A DNA stretch of 64,000 bases from Flavobacterium sp. ALD4 (GCF_002836475.1 NZ_PJBJ01000030.1:310001-374000); one strand, 5' to 3'. Counted from the stretch's first letter, positions 36,569 to 44,978 are shown. Notes: generated by a model not told the origin, from the sequence alone. Translations and numbers: made by a program.

Positions 36569-36672
36569 AACCTTATATTGAAGAGATGTCTTGAATCTCT
36601 TCAAAACAAATAACTAAATAATTAACCACCCTCATTTTCTATTAACAAATTAGGGCAATCAACACTTTTTTA

Positions 36673-37860
36673 ATGAATCATTTACTTTCAGACAGAATTA
36701 ACAACCTAGCTACTTCACAAACATTAGCTATGGCTGCTTTGGCCAGAGAATTAAAGGCACAAGGAAAAGACATTATCAGTTTAAGTTTAGGAGAACCTGA
36801 CTTCAATACTCCAGACTTTATTAAAGAAGCTGCTAAAAAAGCGATTGACGAAAATTACAGCACCTATTCTCCAGTAGATGGATACGCTGAATTGAAAGAA
36901 GCAATCTGCAGAAAATTCAAAAGAGACAATGATTTAGATTATAAACCATCACAAATTGTAGTTTCTACAGGAGCAAAACAATCTTTATACAACATTGCAC
37001 AAGTAATGTTAAACGATGGTGACGAAGTAATTTTACCAGCTCCTTACTGGGTTTCTTATTTCGAAATCGTAAAATTATCAGGTGGAGTCCCAGTTGAAGT
37101 TCCTACTTCAATTGAAAGTGATTTTAAAATTACTCCAGCTCAATTAGAAGCAGCCATCACACCAAATACAAAGATGATGTGGTTCAGTTCTCCTTGTAAT
37201 CCAAGTGGTTCTGTTTACAACAGAGAAGAATTAACGGCATTAGCTAAAGTATTAGAGAAATACCCTAACATCATTGTGGTCGCAGATGAAATCTACGAGC
37301 ACATCAATTTCTCAGGGACTTTTTGCAGTATTGCATCTATCCCAGGAATGTTAGAAAAAACAGTTACCGTAAACGGAGTTGCAAAAGCATTTGCAATGAC
37401 AGGATGGAGAATTGGTTATATTGGAGGCCCCGAATTTATCGCTAAAGCCTGTACAAAAATACAAGGACAAGTAACGAGTGGTGCAAACAGTATTGCACAA
37501 CGTGCTACTATTACAGCTTTAGATGCTGATCCAAGTGTTTTAAAACACATGGTTGACGCTTTTCATAGCCGTAGAGATTTAGTTGTTGGTTTATTGAAAG
37601 AGATACCGGGTATAAAAATCAACGTGCCAGATGGTGCTTTTTATGTATTCCCAGACGTATCTTCGTTCTTCGGAAAAACATTAAGAGGAACTTTAATCAA
37701 AGACGCTAATGACTTTTCTATGTATCTTTTAGGCGAAGCTAATGTGGCAACCGTAACAGGTGACGCATTTGGGAACCCAGATTGTATCCGTTTCTCTTAC
37801 GCAACAAGCGAAGACATCTTGAAAGAAGCTTTAAAAAGAATAAAAGAAGCGGTTTCGTAA
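36673..37860 (+). CDS. Class I/II pyridoxal-phosphate aminotransferase (aspartate aminotransferase type)
   Basis: The 395-residue protein has SLSLGEPDFNTPDF near the N-terminus, the SPCNPSGSVYN loop, VVADEIYEHI and the PLP-binding Lys in GVAKAFAMTGWRIGYIG, with a C-terminal Arg region (CIRFSYATS). This pattern fits the Igamma aspartate aminotransferases (AspC/AspB-like), which interconvert aspartate and glutamate with their oxo-acids. A related prephenate aminotransferase role is possible. The gene is single, followed by a hairpin (37884-37934). Confidence 0.92.
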   Translation: MNHLLSDRINNLATSQTLAMAALARELKAQGKDIISLSLGEPDFNTPDFIKEAAKKAIDENYSTYSPVDGYAELKEAICRKFKRDNDLDYKPSQIVVSTGAKQSLYNIAQVMLNDGDEVILPAPYWVSYFEIVKLSGGVPVEVPTSIESDFKITPAQLEAAITPNTKMMWFSSPCNPSGSVYNREELTALAKVLEKYPNIIVVADEIYEHINFSGTFCSIASIPGMLEKTVTVNGVAKAFAMTGWRIGYIGGPEFIAKACTKIQGQVTSGANSIAQRATITALDADPSVLKHMVDAFHSRRDLVVGLLKEIPGIKINVPDGAFYVFPDVSSFFGKTLRGTLIKDANDFSMYLLGEANVATVTGDAFGNPDCIRFSYATSEDILKEALKRIKEAVS

Positions 37861-37883
37861 TTAACAAACCCTTCCCATTTTTT

Positions 37884-37934
37884 AAAATAGTTTAAGGTTC
37901 AGAGTTTCATAACTTTGAATTTTAAACTATTTTT
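37884..37934 (+). terminator. Terminator after the aminotransferase
   Basis: Long inverted repeat, arms about 22 bases (AAAATAGTTTAAGGTTCAGA, ... and its near-complement ending in AAACTATTTTT), starting 23 bases after the stop. Confidence 0.65.
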
Positions 37935-37950
37935 GTTTACAGAATATTTT

Positions 37951-38054
37951 GGGCGTAACCTCGTTGAAAAAAGAAAGCTTTTTTTCAACGAGATCGAGCT
38001 ATTGGCTTTATCTCTCCGTTTCACTAGGAGGATACCACCTCTATCCCTTACGCA
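37951..38054 (-). ncRNA. Conserved structured intergenic element, copy 2 (minus orientation)
   Basis: On the minus strand the element starts TGCGTAAGGGATAGAGGTGG, continues TATCCTCC, has a short hairpin, then AGATAAAGCCAATAGCTCGA and a 13-base-pair hairpin (37960-37992), and closes GGTTACGCCC. Its ends pair (GCGTAA 37953-37958 with TTACGC 38048-38053). The motifs GATrGArGTGr...ATCCT and AGAT...AGC..A.AGC..GA are shared with the other two copies. Function unknown. Confidence 0.6.
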
Positions 38055-38083
38055 ACTTAAAAAACCCATACGCAGATAATGTA

Positions 38084-38105
38084 CGGACAGGTCGCGACCT
38101 GTTCG
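38084..38105. repeat. REP-like palindrome
   Basis: ACAGGTCGCGACCTGT is a perfect 16-base palindrome (38087-38102), extended by CGG/TCG to an imperfect 22-base one, 18 bases upstream of the purT start. It resembles the GC-rich palindromic ends of REP-type elements. Confidence 0.55.
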
Positions 38106-38122
38106 CACAAAAACAATAAAAC

Positions 38123-39280
38123 ATGAAAATACTATTACTAGGCTCAGGCGAATTAGGAAAAGAATTTACAATTGCCGCACAACGCATCGGCCAAACCATA
38201 ATTGCGGTAGACAGTTATGAAAATGCTCCAGCTATGCAAGTAGCGCATGGTTTTGAAGTCATCAACATGCTTGACGGAGACGCTTTGGACCGCATCGTAG
38301 CAAAACATAAGCCTGATTTTATTGTCCCTGAGATAGAAGCTATTCGGACTGAACGCTTTTACGATTACGAAAAACAAGGAATCACTGTAGTTCCCTCTGC
38401 AAAAGCCGCTAATTTCACGATGAACCGAAAAGCCATTCGTGATTTAGCTTCCAAAGAATTAGGCTTAAAAACTGCTGCTTATCGATACGCCACTAATGTC
38501 GCCGAGTTACGAAAAGGAGTCGAAACCGTGGGAATGCCTTGCGTAGTAAAACCATTAATGAGTTCGTCCGGAAAAGGACAATCAACCATAAAAACAGATT
38601 CTGATATCGAGAAAGCATGGAACTATGCTGTAGAAGGATCAAGAGGTGATGTAGTAGAAGTGATTGTGGAAGCTTTTGTCAAATTCAATTCGGAGATTAC
38701 GTTGTTGACCGTTGTTCAAAATAACAACCCTACTTTATTTTGCGCACCTATTGGTCACAGACAAGAGCGTGGTGATTATCAAGAAAGCTGGCAACCCGCC
38801 AGAATTTCAGACAAAGACTTATACGAAGCTCAAGACATGGCCGAAAAAGTTACAGAAGCCCTAGGTGGTGCCGGACTTTTTGGAGTCGAATTTTTTCTTG
38901 CTGATGATGGCGTTTATTTCTCAGAACTCTCCCCTCGCCCACACGATACCGGAATGGTAACTTTGGCCCGAACACAAAACTTCAACGAGTTTGAACTGCA
39001 TTTGCGCGCCATCTTAAGTTTGCCTATATTTGAAATAACATTAGAAAAAGCAGGAGCCAGTGCCGTAATTGCGGCTTCTGAAAACTCAACAAATCCAAGC
39101 TATGCGGGAATAGAAAAAATCGCCTCTCTCCCTAAAACTGATTTCAGACTCTTTGGAAAACCTTCTTCAAGACCGTACCGCAGAATGGGAGTTGCATTAG
39201 TCAATGATACATTAGAAACGCCAATAGAAGAGATTGTGGAAAAAGCTAAAGCCGCTGCTGCCTTAATTAAAGTAAGTTAG
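38123..39280 (+). CDS. purT: Formate-dependent phosphoribosylglycinamide formyltransferase
   Basis: The 385-residue ATP-grasp enzyme starts with the PurK/PurT-like [20 protein letters not shown]. It has the PEIEAIRTE motif, the ATP-grasp segment [14 protein letters not shown] and the metal-binding [27 protein letters not shown]. It formylates GAR with formate and ATP in purine synthesis, an alternative to folate-dependent PurN. Length is normal. The DUF6370 gene follows five bases later and is probably co-transcribed. Confidence 0.96.
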   Translation: MKILLLGSGELGKEFTIAAQRIGQTIIAVDSYENAPAMQVAHGFEVINMLDGDALDRIVAKHKPDFIVPEIEAIRTERFYDYEKQGITVVPSAKAANFTMNRKAIRDLASKELGLKTAAYRYATNVAELRKGVETVGMPCVVKPLMSSSGKGQSTIKTDSDIEKAWNYAVEGSRGDVVEVIVEAFVKFNSEITLLTVVQNNNPTLFCAPIGHRQERGDYQESWQPARISDKDLYEAQDMAEKVTEALGGAGLFGVEFFLADDGVYFSELSPRPHDTGMVTLARTQNFNEFELHLRAILSLPIFEITLEKAGASAVIAASENSTNPSYAGIEKIASLPKTDFRLFGKPSSRPYRRMGVALVNDTLETPIEEIVEKAKAAAALIKVS

Positions 39281-39285
39281 TAATC

Positions 39286-39615
39286 ATGAAAAAAATATTT
39301 TTAGCAACATTTTTGTTTGTCACAGCCATAGTAATTGCTCAAGACAAAAAAGAACAATCAAAATCTCAAATTGTCGAAGCTGCCTGTGGACAATGCCAGT
39401 TTGGAATGGAAGGGTACGGTTGCGAATTAGCAGTACGTATTGACGGGAAACCTTATTTTATAGATGGCACTTCTATCGATTCACATGGTGATGCTCATGC
39501 CACTGATGGTTTTTGCGCCGCTATCAGAAAAGCAACCGTGGTTGGTGAAATAAAAGACAATCGTTTTGTGGTTTCAAAATTTAAATTGCTTCCCGAAGAA
39601 AAGAAAACACAATAG
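39286..39615 (+). CDS. DUF6370 small secreted cysteine-rich protein
   Basis: The 109-residue protein has a signal peptide (MKKIFLATFLFVTAIVIAQ). Its short domain has four Cys (AACGQCQFGMEGYGCELAV, then DGFCAAIR) and a conserved HGDAHATDGF, reminiscent of a metal- or redox-active site. It matches the DUF6370 family of unknown function. It lies between purT and a GTG-started Crp-like gene (six-base gap) and may be co-transcribed with both. Confidence 0.8.
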   Translation: MKKIFLATFLFVTAIVIAQDKKEQSKSQIVEAACGQCQFGMEGYGCELAVRIDGKPYFIDGTSIDSHGDAHATDGFCAAIRKATVVGEIKDNRFVVSKFKLLPEEKKTQ

Positions 39616-39620
39616 AAATA

Positions 39621-40196
39621 GTGTCATTAATTCTTCAAAATATCACCAAACACATTGCGCTTACTCGAGAAGAAGAACTATTGTTTCTATCTAAAACCGA
39701 AACGCATACTTTCAAAGCCAAAACTATTTTGTTGAATTCCGGAGAAATTTGTAAACATTCCTATTTTGTGAACTCCGGCATATTAAGGAGTTTCAATATC
39801 AATGATAACATCGTCGAACATATCTTAACTTTCGCTTGCGAAGGCTGGTGGATTGGCGACATGTATAGCTTAATTTCACAAAAACCGGGCAACCTTTTCA
39901 TCGAAGTTTTAGAAGATGCTGAAATCGCTATGCTTTCTAAAGAAAACCAGGAAATTTTGTATGCTGAGATTCCTAAACTCGAGCGCTTTTTCAGAATCCT
40001 GACCGAAAACTCCTTGGTTGCCAACCAAGAACGCCTAATGGATAATCTAAGTTTATCGGCCGAAGAACGCTTTGAGAAATTTTGCATAAGATACCCAACA
40101 CTACTTCAAAAAGTACCTCAAAAACAGATTGCCTCCTACATTGGCGTTACACCGGAATTCTTCAGCAAGATGAAGTCGAAGTTGCTCCGGCAATAG
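39621..40196 (+). CDS. Crp/Fnr-family transcriptional regulator
   Basis: The 191-residue protein begins at GTG 39621. It has a cyclic-nucleotide-binding-type beta-roll (about 25-120: LNSGEICKHSYFVNSGILRSF, GWWIGDMYSLI) and a C-terminal winged helix (KQIASYIGVTPEFFSKMKSKL). The Arg/Glu pattern of cAMP binding is not conserved and there are no Fe-S Cys ligands as in Fnr, so its signal is unknown. Such regulators often sit beside small redox genes; here pirin, OsmC, a 4Fe-4S protein and an FMN reductase follow. Confidence 0.9.
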   Translation: MSLILQNITKHIALTREEELLFLSKTETHTFKAKTILLNSGEICKHSYFVNSGILRSFNINDNIVEHILTFACEGWWIGDMYSLISQKPGNLFIEVLEDAEIAMLSKENQEILYAEIPKLERFFRILTENSLVANQERLMDNLSLSAEERFEKFCIRYPTLLQKVPQKQIASYIGVTPEFFSKMKSKLLRQ

Positions 40197-40369
40197 TGAT
40201 CAGTAACCAGTTTACTTTAGTGATCAGTATTGTTTTAACGATGAAAAATACTGAAATCAATTATGAATTTAAAAATAAGTGCCAAATGACCCTGCAAACT
40301 AAAAAACGGCACACTGAACACTGAATCCTTTCTTAATCTACATTAAGTGCCTTCTTAATACAATAGTTG

Positions 40370-40377
40370 TAAATTTG
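40370..40377 (+). promoter_or_regulatory. -7 promoter box of the pirin operon
   Basis: TAAATTTG 35 bases upstream of the pirin ATG matches TAnnTTTG. It would drive the pirin, osmC and downstream genes. Confidence 0.5.
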
Positions 40378-40412
40378 TATTATCATAATCTAATCACTTA
40401 ATTTATTTCATC

Positions 40413-41129
40413 ATGAAAAATACAGTTTTACATAAAGCAGATACAAGAGGACATGCAGATCACGGATGGTTGAATGCGTATCATAGTTTTAGTTTTGCAA
40501 GCTGGTATAATCCAGAAAGAGTACAATTTGGTGCGTTGCGCGTTTTGAACGACGATACGGTTGCTGCAGGAATGGGTTTTGGTACTCATCCACACGACAA
40601 TATGGAAATTATCACCATTCCGCTTGAAGGAGATCTGGCTCACAAAGACAGCATGGGAAATACGGAAATCATACGAAATGGCGATGTACAAGTCATGAGC
40701 GCCGGAACCGGAGTAAAGCACAGCGAATTCAATCCAAACGATGAGCAAAGAACTAAATTGTTGCAGATTTGGGTTTTTCCAAACCAACAAAATGTAGAGC
40801 CGAGATACCAACAAATTTCTTTGAATCCAGAAGAAAGGAAAAATAAACTACAACAAATTCTTTCACCAAATGCAGAAGATGAGGGGGTTTGGATTCACCA
40901 AGATGCTTGGTTTCATTTAGGTAAATTTGACAAAGGAATAGCCGCAACTTACAGCTTAAAAAAAGAAGGTAATGGAGTTTATGCCTTTATCCTTTCGGGG
41001 AATGTAATTATTAACGGACAAGAGTTGGAAACCAGAGATGGCTTCGGAATTTGGGATGTCAATTCCCTGGATATCAAAGCAACTTCAGAAGCGGAGTTCT
41101 TATTGATGGAAATTCCGATGCAACACTAA
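40413..41129 (+). CDS. Pirin-family protein (bicupin)
   Basis: The 238-residue bicupin begins with the typical HGWLNAYHSFSFASWYNPERVQFG-like block (residues about 17-40). The metal ligands lie in GFGTHPHDNMEIITIPLEG and in GVKHSEFNP. Pirins of this kind (YhhW-like) can show quercetinase activity, and some sense redox state; the natural substrate here is unknown. It is the first gene of a likely redox-stress operon with OsmC, the 4Fe-4S protein and the FMN reductase. Confidence 0.93.
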   Translation: MKNTVLHKADTRGHADHGWLNAYHSFSFASWYNPERVQFGALRVLNDDTVAAGMGFGTHPHDNMEIITIPLEGDLAHKDSMGNTEIIRNGDVQVMSAGTGVKHSEFNPNDEQRTKLLQIWVFPNQQNVEPRYQQISLNPEERKNKLQQILSPNAEDEGVWIHQDAWFHLGKFDKGIAATYSLKKEGNGVYAFILSGNVIINGQELETRDGFGIWDVNSLDIKATSEAEFLLMEIPMQH

Positions 41130-41185
41130 TCAAAAAATAGAACTAGACTACGATGCTCAAAAAAGTTAATTTTTAAAATTAAATT

Positions 41186-41593
41186 ATGGGAAATGTATTA
41201 GAAAAAGATATCACTGGACACATAGGTACTCAAAAGTATTTGTGCACTATTACTTGGAGAAACGGCCAACTTATTATGGACGAACCCGAAAGTATTGAAG
41301 GAAAAGACCATGGCCCAGATCCTTTTTCTACACTCCTAGCCTCTTTGGCAGCGTGTACGCTATCTACCTTGAGAATGTATATTGACCGAAAAGGGTGGGA
41401 TATTCCTGAAATAAATATTTCGTTAAACTTTCACCAAGAAAGCAGTCCTGAACTCACTACAACAATCTCAAGATCAATTACTTTTCCAACAGAAATTGAA
41501 GACGACATTAAGAAGCGATTATTAATTATTGCCGAAAAATGTCCGGTGTCGAAACTATTAAAAAATAATATTGTAATCAACACAACGCTTTAA
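41186..41593 (+). CDS. OsmC-family protein
   Basis: The 135-residue protein has an OsmC/Ohr-like fold: GPDPFSTLLASLAACTLSTLRMYIDRKGW carries the first redox Cys in ASLAAC, and IAEKCPVSKLL the second. It resembles the YhfA-like branch rather than true Ohr, so organic peroxide reduction is plausible but not certain. Two bases separate its stop from the start of the 4Fe-4S gene. Confidence 0.9.
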   Translation: MGNVLEKDITGHIGTQKYLCTITWRNGQLIMDEPESIEGKDHGPDPFSTLLASLAACTLSTLRMYIDRKGWDIPEINISLNFHQESSPELTTTISRSITFPTEIEDDIKKRLLIIAEKCPVSKLLKNNIVINTTL

Positions 41594-41595
41594 TC

Positions 41596-41819
41596 ATGGA
41601 TCCAAAGGACATTGAAAAGGAATATACTAATGGCGAAGTTACCGTGGTATGGCAATCCGCTAAATGCATTCATTCAGGAAACTGTTTTCGCAACAATCCT
41701 GAAGTGTTCCAACCCCAAAAAAACCATGGATAAAGATTGATGCTTCTTCGACGGAAAAAATTAAGTCCAACATAAATAAATGCCCTTCGGGCGCATTAAC
41801 CTATTACAAAAACAAATAA
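41596..41819 (+). pseudogene. 4Fe-4S mono-cluster (Fer4_19/YjdI-like) gene interrupted by a -1 frame change
   Basis: From ATG 41596 the frame encodes MDPKDIEKEYTNGEVTVVWQ then SAKCIHSGNCFRNNPEVF, with the Cys pattern of Fer4_19 proteins, and meets TAA at 41731-41733. Switching to the -1 frame in the A7 run at 41716-41722 restores the expected ending PKKPWIKIDASS...KCPSGALTYYKNK, stop 41817-41819. The run in zero frame reads (CA)A AAA AAC, a classic -1 slippery heptamer. This may be a real one-base deletion, a sequencing error or programmed frameshifting. The full product would be about 74 residues. Confidence 0.75.
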
Positions 41820-41821
41820 AC

Positions 41822-42349
41822 ATGAAAAAAATTATCGCCTTTGGCGCTTCATCCAGTAAAGATTCTATCAATAAACAATTAGCTACTTATGCTGCCGGAC
41901 AATTTAAAAACACGTCAGTAGAAATTTTAGACTTGAATGATTATGAAATGCCCATTTTCTCAACAGACAAAGAAGCAGCAAGTGGTATTCCAACATTAGC
42001 AACTGATTTTTATGCTAAACTTGGAACCGCAGATTTGCTTGTAATCTCTTTTGCGGAACACAACGGTGCTTATTCCGCAGCATTTAAAAATATTTTTGAC
42101 TGGACTTCGAGAATTCATGCTAAAACATTTCGAGAAAAACAAACCCTAATACTGGCTACATCTCCAGGACCAAGAGGAGGAAGCTCTGTTTTAGAAATTG
42201 TAAAAAACCGTTTTCCTTTTCAAGGTGCCGTTGTCAAAGGAAGTTTTTCACTGCCTAGTTTTAATGAAAATTTTGATGCTAAAAATGGAATCATTAATGA
42301 AGAGTTAAACAATCAGTTGTTAGAAATCATCAATTCCATCGAATTGTAA
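41822..42349 (+). CDS. NADPH-dependent FMN reductase-family protein
   Basis: The 175-residue flavodoxin-fold protein starts at ATG 41822 (MKKIIAFGASSSKDSINKQL); an upstream in-frame start at 41780 lies inside the 4Fe-4S gene. Motifs are the FMN phosphate loop GASSSKDSINKQLA, AEHNGAYSAAFKNIFDW and ATSPGPRGG. It probably transfers electrons from NAD(P)H to FMN, quinones or azo compounds. It is last in the pirin-OsmC group. Confidence 0.9.
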   Translation: MKKIIAFGASSSKDSINKQLATYAAGQFKNTSVEILDLNDYEMPIFSTDKEAASGIPTLATDFYAKLGTADLLVISFAEHNGAYSAAFKNIFDWTSRIHAKTFREKQTLILATSPGPRGGSSVLEIVKNRFPFQGAVVKGSFSLPSFNENFDAKNGIINEELNNQLLEIINSIEL

Positions 42350-42397
42350 TTGAGATCCACATACCACATACTTCGGATTTATTTCCGTTTTATGCAG

Positions 42398-42429
42398 AAA
42401 AGCGTTGTTATATAGACAACGCTTTTTTT
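42398..42429 (+). terminator. Terminator of the pirin-OsmC-reductase operon
   Basis: AAAAGCGTTGT / ACAACGCTTTT hairpin with 7-base loop and a run of T. Confidence 0.8.
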
Positions 42430-42457
42430 CGTTTATTAGAGCACCGCTATTTCTCTT

Positions 42458-42550
42458 TAGCCCTGATGGAAGTGAAAATCCTTTTTATCCTGTCACGTTT
42501 TGAAAACGAGACAGGATAAAAAGATTGCAGCGTACAGCAGGAGAATTGTT
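42458..42550 (+). ncRNA. Conserved structured intergenic element, copy 3
   Basis: Left flank TAGCCCTGATGGAAGTGAAA then ATCC; right flank AAGATTGCAGCGTACAGCAG then GAGAATTG. Both match copy 1 closely. Between them is a near-perfect 43-base palindrome (42481-42523): 21-base arms, one A-A mismatch and a single central G. It lies between the terminator of the preceding operon and the fabD promoter, so it belongs to neither transcript obviously. Confidence 0.65.
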
Positions 42551-42567
42551 GATTAGAAGAACAAAAG

Positions 42568-42597
42568 TTGGTGCTCCTGAAAAAAATAGTATTTTTG
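42568..42597 (+). promoter_or_regulatory. Promoter of fabD
   Basis: TTG (42568-42570), 19-base spacer, TATTTTTG (42590-42597): an exact fit to the Bacteroidota -33/-7 layout, 48 bases upstream of the ATG. Confidence 0.65.
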
Positions 42598-42645
42598 CAG
42601 ACGGTTTAATTAGTAAATCATTCACTCTTTTAATAAAAAATATAG

Positions 42646-43518
42646 ATGAAAGCATACGTATTTCCAGGTCAAGGCGCTCAATTCACAGGAATGGGTAAAG
42701 ACTTATATGAAAGCTCTGCATTAGCAAAGGACTTATTTGAAAAAGCAAACGAAATATTGGGTTTCCGTATCACAGACATTATGTTTGAAGGTACTGCCGA
42801 AGAATTGAAAGAAACCAAAGTAACGCAACCGGCCGTGTTTCTACACTCGGTTATATTAGCGAAAACTTTGGAAAATTTTAAACCCGAAATGGTGGCTGGA
42901 CATTCTCTAGGAGAATTTTCGGCATTAGTTACCAATGGTACTTTGTCATTTGAAGACGGGCTGAAATTAGTTTCTAAAAGAGCTTTGGCGATGCAAAAAG
43001 CGTGCGAAATCAAACCTTCAACTATGGCAGCAGTTTTAGGACTTGCTGACAATATCGTCGAAGAAGTTTGTGCTTCTATCGACGGTGTTGTTGTAGCAGC
43101 TAATTACAACTGCCCGGGACAATTGGTTATTTCAGGAGAAACATCGGCTGTTGAAGCAGCTTGTGCTGCCATGAAAGAAGCCGGAGCAAAACGCGCTTTA
43201 TTATTACCAGTAGGTGGTGCTTTCCACTCACCCATGATGGAACCGGCAAGAGAAGAACTAGAAGCGGCTATTGAAGCGACTACTTTCTCGACTCCGATTT
43301 GCCCGGTATATCAAAATGTAACGGCAACAGCAATTTCATCTCCAGACGAAATCAAGAAAAACCTAATCACACAATTGACCGCTTCAGTAAAATGGACACA
43401 ATCTGTGCAACAAATGATTACCGATGGTGCTACTTTGTTTACCGAAGTAGGTCCTGGAAAAGTATTGACTGGATTGATTGGAAAAATCGATCGAGAAGCT
43501 GCTACGGCTAACGCTTAG
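42646..43518 (+). CDS. fabD: Malonyl-CoA:ACP transacylase
   Basis: The 290-residue enzyme starts MKAYVFPGQGAQFTGMGKDL. It carries the nucleophile elbow VAGHSLGEFSAL (Ser87), the catalytic His in GAFHSPMM and the QPAVFLHS block. It loads malonate onto acyl carrier protein for fatty acid synthesis. No other fab gene is adjacent. It has a well-formed promoter. Confidence 0.97.
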   Translation: MKAYVFPGQGAQFTGMGKDLYESSALAKDLFEKANEILGFRITDIMFEGTAEELKETKVTQPAVFLHSVILAKTLENFKPEMVAGHSLGEFSALVTNGTLSFEDGLKLVSKRALAMQKACEIKPSTMAAVLGLADNIVEEVCASIDGVVVAANYNCPGQLVISGETSAVEAACAAMKEAGAKRALLLPVGGAFHSPMMEPAREELEAAIEATTFSTPICPVYQNVTATAISSPDEIKKNLITQLTASVKWTQSVQQMITDGATLFTEVGPGKVLTGLIGKIDREAATANA

Positions 43519-43667
43519 GTTTCACACGGCAGTTCTCAAAGTTTATGTAGATTTTTTTTTCTGCATCTCAATAGTAAAAACAGGAAAACTGATTCCTATT
43601 TAAATAAACAGCTGCGTTATCTGCAAATTTGTATATTTAACCAACAATTAATGTAAATTAATAAATC

Positions 43668-43922
43668 ATGAAAAAAGTACTTTTAAGTTTAGCCTTTGTT
43701 ACAACTTTAATGATGGTTTCTTGTAAGCAGGAGACTAACGATCAAGTAGGAGAAGCTACTGATGCAGTAGGGACCGAAATGGGCGAAGCGGTAGATACGG
43801 CAGCTGCCAAAGTTGATGCAGCCTTAGATTCTACTAAAGTTAAAATTAGTAACACAATGAAAGAAGGTGCTGAAAAAATGGACGATAAAGCCGATAAAAT
43901 GAAAGAAGACGCGGAAAAATAA
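43668..43922 (+). CDS. Small lipoprotein with helical repeat region
   Basis: The 84-residue protein has a lipobox (MKKVLLSLAFVTTLMMVSCK, Cys at about 19). A highly charged, Ala-rich helical tail follows (GEATDAVGTEMGEAVDTAAA, EKMDDKADKMKEDAEK), like small stress-induced envelope proteins. Its leader is almost identical, at base level as well, to that of the lipoprotein at 48106. TATATTTA at 43632-43639 is a possible promoter box. The function is unknown. Confidence 0.82.
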   Translation: MKKVLLSLAFVTTLMMVSCKQETNDQVGEATDAVGTEMGEAVDTAAAKVDAALDSTKVKISNTMKEGAEKMDDKADKMKEDAEK

Positions 43923-43927
43923 CCCAC

Positions 43928-43959
43928 AAAAAAAGGGCTGCCAATTGGCAGCCTTTTTA
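43928..43959. terminator. Bidirectional terminator between the lipoprotein and galE
   Basis: GGCTGCCAATTGGCAGCC palindrome flanked by A7 and T5 tracts, lying between two convergent genes. Confidence 0.85.
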
Positions 43960-43964
43960 TATAC

Positions 43965-44978
43965 TTAACTTCTTATTTTCTGTTCCCATTTCCAGGCACT
44001 AGCCATAGCTTCTTCAAGAGAAGATTGGGCTTTCCATCCAAGAACAGTATTGGCTTTATCCGTATTGGCATAAGCAGAAGTAATATCTCCTTCTCTGCGG
44101 GCTACTATTTTATAGGGTAATTCTTGTCCGCTTACTTTTTCGAAAGCTTTAATAACTTCCAATACCGAACTTCCTGTGCCGGTGCCTAAGTTAAATCTTT
44201 CCACTTTAACGACATTGTTTTTATTCAACAATCGTTGCAACGCGATGACATGAGCTTTCGCCAAATCAACTACGTGAATATAATCCCTTATCGCTGTTCC
44301 GTCAGGCGTGGGGTAATCATCTCCATAAACAGAAAGTTCTGTACGCAATCCAAAACCGGTCTGTGTAATAAACGGCACCAAGTTTTGAGGCACTCCAATA
44401 GGCAATTCTCCAATTTCAGCTGAAGGATGTGCTCCTATCGGGTTAAAATAACGCAATAGAATAGCGTTTATACCAGATACTTTAGCAACATCAGTGACGA
44501 TTTCCTCGCCTATTTGCTTTGTATTTCCATAAGGAGACATCGCTGTTTGAATCGATGCATCTTCATTGATTGGCATTGTTTCAGCTTGACCGTAAACGGT
44601 GCAGGACGAACTAAAAATAAAGTTAGTCTCCGTCATTTTCTGCAATCCTTGCAACACATAGACCAAGGCATTGATATTATTTTCATAATACAATAATGGA
44701 TTCTCGACGCTTTCGCCCACTGCTTTAGAAGCTGCAAAATGGATTACACCTGAAATATCGTTATGTCTTTTGAAAAAATCCTGCACTTTATCCCTATCCC
44801 GTAAATCCAATTTTTCAAATGCCGGCATTTTTCCTGTAATCGCATCGATACCGTCCAATACTTTTAACGATGTATTAGAAAGATCGTCCACAATTATCAC
44901 TTCAAAGCCTTCGTTTTGTAATTCGACAACCGTGTGAGATCCTATGAAACCTAAACCTCCTGTTACTACTATTTTCAT
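43965..44978 (-). CDS. galE: UDP-glucose 4-epimerase
   Basis: The 337-residue extended short-chain dehydrogenase has the NAD-binding GGLGFIGSHTVVEL, the catalytic Tyr/Lys pair in SPYGNTKQIGEE with the preceding Ser in FSSSCTVYG, and LRYFNPIGAHPS. It interconverts UDP-glucose and UDP-galactose, supplying galactose for surface polysaccharide. It is followed upstream by a DegT aminotransferase gene in the same direction (67-base gap), pointing to a nucleotide-sugar role. Epimerase is the best call, with related epimerase specificity possible. Confidence 0.94.
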   Translation of the reverse strand: MKIVVTGGLGFIGSHTVVELQNEGFEVIIVDDLSNTSLKVLDGIDAITGKMPAFEKLDLRDRDKVQDFFKRHNDISGVIHFAASKAVGESVENPLLYYENNINALVYVLQGLQKMTETNFIFSSSCTVYGQAETMPINEDASIQTAMSPYGNTKQIGEEIVTDVAKVSGINAILLRYFNPIGAHPSAEIGELPIGVPQNLVPFITQTGFGLRTELSVYGDDYPTPDGTAIRDYIHVVDLAKAHVIALQRLLNKNNVVKVERFNLGTGTGSSVLEVIKAFEKVSGQELPYKIVARREGDITSAYANTDKANTVLGWKAQSSLEEAMASAWKWEQKIRS

